Below, in pieces: positions 37,984-46,729 of a DNA stretch of 64,000 nt. Below the pieces are notes generated by a model. That model saw nothing but the letters and a program-made list of their open reading frames with translations, did not search any database and was not told the DNA's origin. How positions within the stretch are numbered: the first letter of the stretch is position 1; each line of letters opens with the position of its first letter. Position numbers and translations under genes: made by a program. Location: assembly GCA_945883425.1 (NCBI GenBank), contig CAMCXM010000002.1, forward strand, positions 1 through 64,000. The letters run 5' to 3'. The DNA is from Spirosoma fluviale (GTDB lineage Bacteria; Bacteroidota; Bacteroidia; Cytophagales; Flexibacteraceae).

Positions 37984-38511
37984 CTACTTCAACCCCTCCA
38001 ACGCTTTCTCAATCGCAAATTCCAAACCTGCTTCCAAAGAGGCCGGATTGTCGGCACGGGCCTTTCCGGTGTAAAGCTGGCTGCCATCGGCTGTATTCAG
38101 AATTCGGATGGTGGCCATGAGTGGCAAACCGCCCTGAATGGATTCGGTCGTGATTTCGGTAAAGGCAAGCGCGTTGGCGCCCAGACTTTTCGCGGCTTCC
38201 AATGCGGTGTTTTCAGCAACTGCCCCCGAACCACCGAAACTGCGGGCCCGGCAGGCTTCATCAAAACGATCGTTGCCCATCACGTCAAAATTCAGTTTTG
38301 ACATTTCGGCACGTAGGTGAAAGGCACAACGGTTCAAGGCTTCATCGGTCTGGATCGGACGGCTCGAAACCAGGGTCGGCTTCACCAATATGATTTTATA
38401 GAGCAATGCCTTATTGTATGACGGTGAGGCATTGGTTTGCTGGAAGTAGTTTTTACTGCAGGCAAAAAGGGTAAGGCACAAAAGGCCGCAAACGAGGATT
38501 CGGTTCAGCAT
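37984..38511 (-). CDS. Lipoprotein, hypothetical
   Basis: Lipobox-like VCGLLCLTLFACSKN; ALAFTEITTESIQGGLPLMATIRILNTADGSQLYTGKA. Confidence 0.6.
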   Translation of the reverse strand: MLNRILVCGLLCLTLFACSKNYFQQTNASPSYNKALLYKIILVKPTLVSSRPIQTDEALNRCAFHLRAEMSKLNFDVMGNDRFDEACRARSFGGSGAVAENTALEAAKSLGANALAFTEITTESIQGGLPLMATIRILNTADGSQLYTGKARADNPASLEAGLEFAIEKALEGLK

Positions 38512-38514
38512 AAC

Positions 38515-39873
38515 TTATTTCTTTTTCGTTGTCTTTTTAACGTTGGTTTTCTTAGCCGGTACAGCTGGTTTGGACGAACCTGCCAGAATCGGTTTGTTGG
38601 TAACGGCTGGTCGGATGGCCTGGGTACGCTTTAATACATTGTCCAGATTGAGAGGTGCGTCCTCGTTGGTAGACTGCTGTTTTTCGATGGCTTCTTTCAC
38701 TTTGTTCAGATCCTGAAGAGGACGGACGGCTTCCTGTTTGTTGGAAGGCGTAAGACAAATGAAACGGCCAAACTGAAACGACACATCCATTTTCAAAGGC
38801 TGAAGGGCATCGGTTTCATCCGAATAATCCATCAGCAGATCCGTCATCTGGTCGGACCGCTTTTTAAAGGACAGGTTGTAGAGGAAATATCCGTTGTTGA
38901 GATTCGGCTCAAAGGTTCCGCCAAAATCAGCATTGCTGGTGAGCTTGTTTTTAAACTGCCGCATATCCCTTGAGGTAAGCGGAGGTGCCGTGGTGTTATA
39001 AATACGCACACGATACGGCGCCCCTTCATTGATCCAGGAACCCATGCTTTCGTTGAACAAGTACAACACACGGACCATTCCTTTCTCCACTGCATTTTTC
39101 ACTGCTTCTCTTTGGGCGGCATTGGCGTCCGGAAGCATGATATATCCCGATTCAAGAGGTGTAGTACCGAGTAACTCTCCGGTACAGTTGTCAAACACCT
39201 TCACATCGAAAAACACTTTGGTCTGGCCCGGAATCTGCCCGTTACCCGGACGGAAATCCACATTGATCTTGTCGATTTCAAACAACATTTGCGCATCGGC
39301 CAGCATTCCCAGCTTTTGCTCATAATTAAGGTCGGAGTCGTCTTTATCAAGGATCGATTTGGTGGCCTTCAGAATCTGGAAGTATCGCTTCGATTCCAAC
39401 ACCCGGTATTTTTTCTGCAACAGGTATTCATTCACCCGATCCACCGCGAAACGGTAAATTTCAGGAAGTTCACCATTGGCCGCCAGATCCGGATTCACGA
39501 TGGTGAGGAAACGAATCCCGCCCACCATTTGCGAAAGGGTCCGCACATTGGCTTCGTATGTATCTTTATTAACGGTGGCCTGCAGTTCGAGTTCGTACAT
39601 TCCATCCACCATTCCTTCTTTGAGGATGGTTTCGTTGGTTACGATTCCTTGTGTCTGGGTGGTAACGGCATCACGGACTGCCACCATATCCTGCATCTGG
39701 GTTTCGGCACTCAGACGGGTCCCGATTCCGGAAGCGATGGCGTTGCGTCGGGCATCATTCAGCGCTTCGGTGCGATTGGTTCCCTGTCCTTTTACGGTAA
39801 CGGTTGCCTGTTGTGCCCATGCGCTCAATACCACCGAAACGGAAAGGAGCACAGTGTAGAATATCTTTTTCAT
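38515..39873 (-). CDS. LPP20/DUF6175-like secreted protein
   Basis: ATVTVKGQGTNRTEALNDARRNAIASGIGTRLSAETQ pattern. Confidence 0.6.
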   Translation of the reverse strand: MKKIFYTVLLSVSVVLSAWAQQATVTVKGQGTNRTEALNDARRNAIASGIGTRLSAETQMQDMVAVRDAVTTQTQGIVTNETILKEGMVDGMYELELQATVNKDTYEANVRTLSQMVGGIRFLTIVNPDLAANGELPEIYRFAVDRVNEYLLQKKYRVLESKRYFQILKATKSILDKDDSDLNYEQKLGMLADAQMLFEIDKINVDFRPGNGQIPGQTKVFFDVKVFDNCTGELLGTTPLESGYIMLPDANAAQREAVKNAVEKGMVRVLYLFNESMGSWINEGAPYRVRIYNTTAPPLTSRDMRQFKNKLTSNADFGGTFEPNLNNGYFLYNLSFKKRSDQMTDLLMDYSDETDALQPLKMDVSFQFGRFICLTPSNKQEAVRPLQDLNKVKEAIEKQQSTNEDAPLNLDNVLKRTQAIRPAVTNKPILAGSSKPAVPAKKTNVKKTTKKK

Positions 39874-39894
39874 CGTTTGATTCTAAGTGGATGA

Positions 39895-40794
39895 TTAAAT
39901 AGGAAGAATCAGTTTTTTCACCAAGCCCCAGATCAGCAATCCGGCTTTTTTCCACTTTTCAACCCGGGCTTTTGACTTTTCATTCAGTACCAGATTCCCC
40001 AACTGATCCTGGGCCACTTCCAGCAATTCCATTCCTTTCTTTCCTTTCATGGCTTCCAGTGCACCGGAACCTTGCTTTACAATCGACAATGCTTTGCCCT
40101 TGGTGGGATCAAAGCTTTGGGCCATGTCCCAGATAATTTTGTTTTGAGAATCCGTCAGGGTTGGAAACAGTCTTGGATTGTAGGTACCGCTCACGCTTAA
40201 CATTACTTGTTTTGGAAGAGAATCCTGCACAACCGGAACATTCGGATCAACCGGAACCGGTGCCGGGGCATGTGTGGTATCAACCGCTTCGGCCAAACCA
40301 TCGGCATATAACGGAATACGCAACCGAACGGTGGCGACTCCGTCCTCGTAAGTGGTTTTGCCCACCTTCACCGCACCTTTCAGCATACCGCTTACTTTGG
40401 TTTTTACTTCATCGCTTTCTACGACGAGGTCTTTTACTGTGGTTTGTCCTTCGACTAATACGCCATTGACAATTTCGAGAAGATTCCGTTGGGCATCCAC
40501 GATGGCACCCCGCTGGGCCATGAGTTTCGCCTGATTTCTCAGTTTGAAACGGCTGCTGTCCATAATCGAGGACCCTTCTGCTTCAATGTACTGGTCGGTC
40601 CAGTTGATTTTTCCATGCTCCATTTCCTGAACGAAATCGGATCCCTTGGCAGCAGATGGACGGACGGAGCCGGATTTAACATTTGCAGGGCGGGTACTTT
40701 TCTTATTACCCGGTTTCATAGACTGGGCCTGGGTTTGCCAGGAAAGCGACAAAGCAAGAAGGCAAACAAACGGAAAAACTATTTTCATAAACAT
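39895..40794 (-). CDS. LPP20-like secreted protein
   Basis: IEAEGSSIMDSSRFKLRNQAKLMAQRGAIVDAQRNLLEIVNGVLVEGQTTVKDLV. Confidence 0.65.
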   Translation of the reverse strand: MFMKIVFPFVCLLALSLSWQTQAQSMKPGNKKSTRPANVKSGSVRPSAAKGSDFVQEMEHGKINWTDQYIEAEGSSIMDSSRFKLRNQAKLMAQRGAIVDAQRNLLEIVNGVLVEGQTTVKDLVVESDEVKTKVSGMLKGAVKVGKTTYEDGVATVRLRIPLYADGLAEAVDTTHAPAPVPVDPNVPVVQDSLPKQVMLSVSGTYNPRLFPTLTDSQNKIIWDMAQSFDPTKGKALSIVKQGSGALEAMKGKKGMELLEVAQDQLGNLVLNEKSKARVEKWKKAGLLIWGLVKKLILPI

Positions 40795-41197
40795 TGACTA
40801 TGAGGTAGAAGTGGGATTTTGTCTCTGAGCCATCCGGCCCAAAACCCGTTGCAATAATAAGGGGCTTTTTGGTTGGAAATAACAGATCCCGAAAGGATTG
40901 AGAGGAATTAACAAAAATTAAAGAACGGAACGGGTGGAACTTTAAGCTTTGATGCGTGGTTCGTGGTGAGTGATTATGAGTGAAGGGTTAAGGGTGAAGA
41001 GTTAAGAGTGGAGGGTTATGAGTGGAGAATGATGAGTTCTATTTCTTTGGCGCCTTTAGGTGCCTGCTATTGGTAGCCACGAAATCCATCCAGAACCAGA
41101 GTGCCGTAGGTACGAAATATGGAATTTGCGGCTTGCCGGGATTTATCGAGGTCTGACCTGCGGTACCGACCACAACAAATCCTGATCCGAAACAATT

Positions 41198-41329
41198 TGT
41201 GGACATTTTTCGATCGGCCCGAAATAAGTCCACAAATCATTCGTTCGGAAATTGTGGACTTTTAAAACCTTGCTCAAAAATGTCCACAAAAATGTGGACA
41301 TTTCTCAATCGACTCCGAAAAAGTCCACA
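41198..41329. repeat. Array of six TGTGGAC motifs in alternating orientation (three hairpins)
   Basis: tgtggac at 41198, 41253, 41293; gtccaca at 41228, 41282, 41323. Confidence 0.85.
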
Positions 41330-41652
41330 ATAATTTCAGAAGAAAAAAGTAAACAAAATCAAGACCACTTGTTCCTGTTGTTCCGTGACACAATGCGCAA
41401 TTTGAATAATGGTCCGGGACTCTATACCGTTTGCTCGCCATTGAATCCCATTCGCGAAAGAAAGCTATTGAACTCAATCTCAGATTCCATAAAATCCAAA
41501 ACTCTTTCCACAATTCTACCAGGCCTTTCCCTACCTAAAACCAATCTCCATCAACCTCTTTGAAACTGGATTCCGTCATTTAAAGCAGTGGGGTTAGGAT
41601 TTTCCTGAGAGATGCCCTTTCTTCGTGCCCTCACCTATTTGATCAGACACAG

Positions 41653-42924
41653 TTGGAAAAACTTCACGGACTCATTGGCGTGTTCACCATTCTTGGGATC
41701 GCCTTCCTTTTTTCAAACAACCGCAAACAAATCAACTATCGCCTTGTGGCCAGTGGCATTGCCCTGCAGATTGCGTTGGCCGTTCTGATTTTGCGTGTGC
41801 CGTTTGTAAAAGGAATGTTTCAATGGCTCGGACACCAGATGACCCACATTGAAGAGTTCGCCAAAGAAGGTGCCGGCTTTGTATACGGAGGTTTAATGGT
41901 GGATAATTTTGCCGGAGGAAGTATGGCCTACCGTACGCCCGGAGCCTTTATTTTCGGGTTCTCGGTTCTGGCCACCATCATTCTGGTTTGTGTGTTGGTT
42001 GCGATTTTGTACCACATCGGGGTGATGCAGTTTATTGTGAGCATCATCGCCAAAGCCATGAATTTTGTGATGCGGGTGAGTGGTGCTGAAGCATTGAGTA
42101 ATGTGGCCAGTGCCTTTGTGGGTCAGGTGGAAGCTCAGGTGATGATTCGTCCCTACCTGAAAGGGATGACCAAAAGCGAGCTCCTCGCCAGTATGAGCGG
42201 AAGTCTGGCCTGTATTGCGGGTGGCATTCTCGTCGTATATGTGAGTTTTGGAGCGAAGGCGGAATACCTTCTGGCGGCCAGTATGATGGCGGCTCCGGGT
42301 GCGCTGGTGATTTCGAAAATCGTTTTCCCGGAAACCGAAAAAAGTGAAACCATGGGCGAGGTTACCCTCGAAGTAAAATCGCCTTACTCCAATATCATCG
42401 ATGCCGTCAGTCATGGAGCTGCCGATGGAATGAAGATTTCCATGAACGTCATCGCTATGCTGATTGGTTTTATCGGACTGATTGCCTTCATCAATTTTAT
42501 TCTGGGGAAATTCGGGATGTTACTTCCAATGGATGATGCGCTTACACTGGACTGGATCTTCGGCAAACTGTTTTACCCGATTGCCTGGACGATGGGAATT
42601 CCGGTTCAGGATCTCAACAATGCCTCAACCCTTCTGGGACAAAAGCTGGTAATCAATGAATTTGTGGCCTTTTCTCACCTCACGGCCAATCCGGCGATTG
42701 TGAAAGATGCTCTTCCAATTGTAACTGAAAAAGGACTTCTGATTGTGAGTTTCGCCATCTGCGGATTCGCCAACTTCTCTTCCGTCGGTATGCAGATAGG
42801 TGGTATCGGCGCTTTGGAGCCTGGCCGTCGTTCTGATCTGGCCAAACTGGGATTCAAAGCCCTTCTTTGCGGAACATTGGCGTCTTATCTGTCGGCTACT
42901 CTGGCTGGAATTATCTTTGGGTAA
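41653..42924 (+). CDS. NupC/CNT-family nucleoside transporter (TTG start)
   Basis: NFVMRVSGAEALSNVASAFVGQVEAQVMIRPYL; CGFANFSSVGMQIGGIGALEPGRR. Confidence 0.92.
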   Translation: MEKLHGLIGVFTILGIAFLFSNNRKQINYRLVASGIALQIALAVLILRVPFVKGMFQWLGHQMTHIEEFAKEGAGFVYGGLMVDNFAGGSMAYRTPGAFIFGFSVLATIILVCVLVAILYHIGVMQFIVSIIAKAMNFVMRVSGAEALSNVASAFVGQVEAQVMIRPYLKGMTKSELLASMSGSLACIAGGILVVYVSFGAKAEYLLAASMMAAPGALVISKIVFPETEKSETMGEVTLEVKSPYSNIIDAVSHGAADGMKISMNVIAMLIGFIGLIAFINFILGKFGMLLPMDDALTLDWIFGKLFYPIAWTMGIPVQDLNNASTLLGQKLVINEFVAFSHLTANPAIVKDALPIVTEKGLLIVSFAICGFANFSSVGMQIGGIGALEPGRRSDLAKLGFKALLCGTLASYLSATLAGIIFG

Positions 42925-43096
42925 GTTTAGTTCAAAGTTCCGAGTTCAAAGTTCAAAGAGAGATGCGCAATTGTAATCAGGCCACTTTTCTTTGAACTTC
43001 AACTTTGAATTTTGAACTTACAATGTTTTAGATCAAAGAAGGTCTTTCTATTCAAACAGGCCACTTTTCTTTAAACTTTGAACTTCAACCTTTGAA

Positions 43097-46000
43097 CTAA
43101 AACAACAGGTTCGCTTGCATTTTGCCGATGTGGATCACACGGATGGTTTCGGATTTTCGGCCTTCGTAGGTGAACAGCAATTGCAATCCCTGCGCCAGTT
43201 TTTGTTGCAGGTTGATGTTCCAGGTGAGGTTCCGTCCAGGCAACAATCCTTCCAGCATTTCGTAGGCCGCCGGCGATTGTAAACTTCCCTGATGCCGGAT
43301 TTCCGTAACCCGAAACGAACCATTGATCGTCCGGGAGCTTAGGTGATTGTAGCGATATTCGATCCCAACTTTATAGAGACGGGTCTGCTCTTCACCATTT
43401 TGATTATGCTTCTTTGAAAACTGCCCCGTACCTGTAATCCGGTGGCTTTGGTTGGGCTGAACCGAAAACTCGGGCCCAGCTTCATAACCATTGAGTCGGT
43501 AATTCTGGGCGGCCAGGGCATCGGACTGCACCGTCCTTTCATACAAAGCCGATTGAAGGGTGAAATTGAGATAGCTGCTGAGATTCTTTCGGAATAGAAA
43601 ACGGTGCTCCCGGATTTTCCGCAGGCTAAATCCATTGGACAACAGTACTTTCTGCAAGGAATTGATCTGGCTGTATTCTGCACCGAAATCGGATTGGGTC
43701 CGGTTGAAAAAGACCGTGTTCCTGAAAATGCGGTTGGCTGACAGTACCTGTTCATTTTCCACATCGGTAAACGGAAGGTATCGGTCACGTGTTTTGCCGC
43801 CGATCGATTTCTGGTCTGATGTAATGCTGCTGAGCAAGGATAATTTCGCCAGCTGTTTCTTTATTCCTCCTGCATACCGCCAGCTTTGAGGTGCCGCAAG
43901 GTTGAGACGGTAATTCAACACATTGGTATAGGCACGAATCAGTTCGCTGGTGGGCGTAAATATTTTGATGTACTGCCTGTCTTCCGTCCGTTGGGCCTCC
44001 ACAAATTCATCGAGTTCCTGCAAGCCGTTTCCATTGTAATCCACCCACTGATGCGTGCCCTCTCCTACTGCATTGACGCGGATAAACTGAAAATTTCGTT
44101 TCGCTTCCTGTCCGGTATTGGCGGTAAAAACGATTTCCTGCCGCAAAGCTCCATCCCAGAAAGTGCCCTGGTAGTCCAGTCTTCCGGCCAGATTCTCTTC
44201 TTGTTTCTGCAATCGTGCATAACGGACGGTGCGGTAGTTTCCATACAAATCAATCCGGTGATTGGCCGAAAGGGTTTTCCCAGCTCTGACTTCGCCATTC
44301 TGAGAAAACAGATTCCGGAACAGTTCTCCGAAAAATGGTTGTTTGTCTTCCCTGTAAGTGTACGACATCGACAAAACCTGCTGGCTGCTGTCTTTGCTTT
44401 TCAATGAAAACGAATGCGCCCGGAAGTTCATAGCGGTTCGCAACACAGAATCGGATTTCGATTTCCGGATCACGTTTTCATCAGCGGTGAACGTGTAGGC
44501 CGGAATCAATCCATATTTATCCATCGACACCATGGAAGAAATTCTCCGCCAGTTGGCCACTTCCTGCGACCTGGAATTCTCCATCAGAAAAGCCTGGTTC
44601 TGAAACCGGATAAGACCCAATCTAAAATTGAGCCCGGCCTGTTGCTGCAGTCCTTTTACATTCTCGCCTTTGTTTCGCCAGGCACCGGAATACGAAACGT
44701 CCCATTTGTCGTGCTTTTTCAACCCAAGTCTGGACTGAACCAGATGATCATCGGCCGAAAGTGTATCGCCACTGTTTCCGTTCCAGTCACGCTCAAATTC
44801 AATTCCCCGGAACCGATCGATGGCCTGAAAATTCCGGCTTAGTCTTGTGTAATCAACACTGGCTGAAGGCTGGATTTCACCTTTGACTCCGTCCGGATTC
44901 CAGCTGTAACCCATGCATTGAGAATTGCCCCCATTGTCGGCTTTATCGAGTTTGGACAATCTGTTCTTGTCGTATTGACTGAAAGCGGCTTCCGAACGGA
45001 CGGCATGTCCTTTTCCCAGATTGATGGACACGGCAGCACGGCTCATGGATCGCCGATTGGGCAGAACCGCTTGCCGGACAGGAAGATACGCTCCGCCACC
45101 AGGTCCGTTGTATATGTACAGTTTGCCGTTTCCAAGATTTTCCAGAAGACGGTAATCCCCGTTTCCTTCTCCCACATCTGAAAAGGTAACCTGCCAAAGG
45201 CCGGACGTCTGATCGGTGGCTGCCTCAAAAATGGACACCAGTTCTGTTCCTACAAGAGTGTCTCTTTTCACATAATACAACTGGCCTTCCTGTGCCGACG
45301 TCACCGTTTGCTCTCCAGGCAAGACCGCTTTTCGGGGATCATCTCCGGCCTGGTTAAGAATGGATGACGAAAGTGAATCGAGTGAAAAACTCAATGGACG
45401 GCTGGCATTGTCCTGCTCCTGATAATGTGTGAGCTGAATGGTGGCCTGCCCGATTTTTTCTTCGTGTTCGCCCATCACGATGGTGCGGCTGTAATTCCGT
45501 TCCGAATACTCAAAATCGCAGCGAAGGCGGGAAAATTGGGTTACCATCAGGTTATTATTCAGGGTGAGTTCGCCGGTGTTGTAGTCGATCACGTAATCCT
45601 GATTGAAACCCCGTTTGAGAAGCCGGTTATCAAAATATATCCGTTCTGAATTGGCTAGAATCACCACCAGCAAATCGGGATTATTGGGTGGCCGCAAACG
45701 GTACGGACCGTGTACTCCTTCTGTAACGGCGACTACAACTGATGCAAATTTTCCTTTCGCCACACCGGCACCCACACGGGTTTTGCTTAGTTTGGTCGAA
45801 TCCCAATACGCATCAACCTGTGCGCCCTGAATATTTTTGTAGTATCGTAGAAACTGAGATTCTTCATTTTTGAGAACCACATCACCTGCCAGTAACCGTC
45901 CTTGTTTATGATCGAGCTGGATGTAGATTTTATCCAGTTCCCTGATCTGCTGGGTATTTCCCTGCGGTTGGAAAGGCACACTCTGATCCGATAAAACAGC

Positions 46001-46522
46001 GGTGAGCCGGATCTCGGGAGAAAGCTGGCCTTCCAACTGTAGGTTCAGTGCTGAATTGACAAATCCGTTCTGTCCGTTTCCCACGCTGATTCCACGTGAA
46101 ATAACCCCTGACTTTTGAATCCCGGGCATTTCGAACAATTCCTCCCGCTTTTCGGGCTTTCGTTCCAAACCGGGATAATCAGCAAACGAAAGGAGGGAAT
46201 CGTATAAAGCCGTACTGAACGCATAGACTGGTTTCGATGCATCAAACGGATATCGGAAATACTCAAACGTGACGGAGTCGCCTGAAAATGCACCCTTCTG
46301 AATCTGGATGTTGCCGGTTTTAAAGTCGTATGCAAGGCGAAGGCTGGTATCGGAAATACAGCGAAGTGTGGGGGCAATAATGGTGAGGCTGTCCAATTGA
46401 AAAGCCGAAGTGGGTCTGGCAATTTTCCTGCGGATTTTGGTGCCGCTTTGCGCCATTGACTCGCCCATCTGGAAGAGGCAAATGCCAATAAACCAACCGA
46501 CAAAAACAAGATTTCGCAACAA
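43097..46522 (-). CDS. Large outer-membrane beta-barrel-like hypothetical protein
   Basis: 1141 aa; signal peptide; repeated amphipathic strand pattern. Confidence 0.55.
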   Translation of the reverse strand: MLRNLVFVGWFIGICLFQMGESMAQSGTKIRRKIARPTSAFQLDSLTIIAPTLRCISDTSLRLAYDFKTGNIQIQKGAFSGDSVTFEYFRYPFDASKPVYAFSTALYDSLLSFADYPGLERKPEKREELFEMPGIQKSGVISRGISVGNGQNGFVNSALNLQLEGQLSPEIRLTAVLSDQSVPFQPQGNTQQIRELDKIYIQLDHKQGRLLAGDVVLKNEESQFLRYYKNIQGAQVDAYWDSTKLSKTRVGAGVAKGKFASVVVAVTEGVHGPYRLRPPNNPDLLVVILANSERIYFDNRLLKRGFNQDYVIDYNTGELTLNNNLMVTQFSRLRCDFEYSERNYSRTIVMGEHEEKIGQATIQLTHYQEQDNASRPLSFSLDSLSSSILNQAGDDPRKAVLPGEQTVTSAQEGQLYYVKRDTLVGTELVSIFEAATDQTSGLWQVTFSDVGEGNGDYRLLENLGNGKLYIYNGPGGGAYLPVRQAVLPNRRSMSRAAVSINLGKGHAVRSEAAFSQYDKNRLSKLDKADNGGNSQCMGYSWNPDGVKGEIQPSASVDYTRLSRNFQAIDRFRGIEFERDWNGNSGDTLSADDHLVQSRLGLKKHDKWDVSYSGAWRNKGENVKGLQQQAGLNFRLGLIRFQNQAFLMENSRSQEVANWRRISSMVSMDKYGLIPAYTFTADENVIRKSKSDSVLRTAMNFRAHSFSLKSKDSSQQVLSMSYTYREDKQPFFGELFRNLFSQNGEVRAGKTLSANHRIDLYGNYRTVRYARLQKQEENLAGRLDYQGTFWDGALRQEIVFTANTGQEAKRNFQFIRVNAVGEGTHQWVDYNGNGLQELDEFVEAQRTEDRQYIKIFTPTSELIRAYTNVLNYRLNLAAPQSWRYAGGIKKQLAKLSLLSSITSDQKSIGGKTRDRYLPFTDVENEQVLSANRIFRNTVFFNRTQSDFGAEYSQINSLQKVLLSNGFSLRKIREHRFLFRKNLSSYLNFTLQSALYERTVQSDALAAQNYRLNGYEAGPEFSVQPNQSHRITGTGQFSKKHNQNGEEQTRLYKVGIEYRYNHLSSRTINGSFRVTEIRHQGSLQSPAAYEMLEGLLPGRNLTWNINLQQKLAQGLQLLFTYEGRKSETIRVIHIGKMQANLLF

Positions 46523-46729
46523 AAGAAAGATGAGTTTCCGGCGGCAAGTTAGGTGGAAAATGGTTGGAGAAAAGGCAGGAAACGCGTAAAAATCACGTCT
46601 TTCTTAGTTCACAATCCGGAGGAAAATGAGCGTCAACTTAAATGATTAGTTTTCAATCTGACTTCCTTTTTCGGGATTAAAAGCCTTGTTTTGCAGTCAT
46701 TTCGCATCAAACGGAATTTCCTTTAACCA

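Noticed and set aside
41198-41329. Chromosomal replication origin (DnaA-box cluster)
   Set aside because: Motif is TGTGGAC[A/T]TT rather than TTATCCACA, with no dnaA, dnaN or AT-rich unwinding element visible.
41252-41563. 103-aa ORF upstream of the nucleoside transporter
   Set aside because: Begins inside the TGTGGAC hairpin array; no recognisable domain or coding signature.
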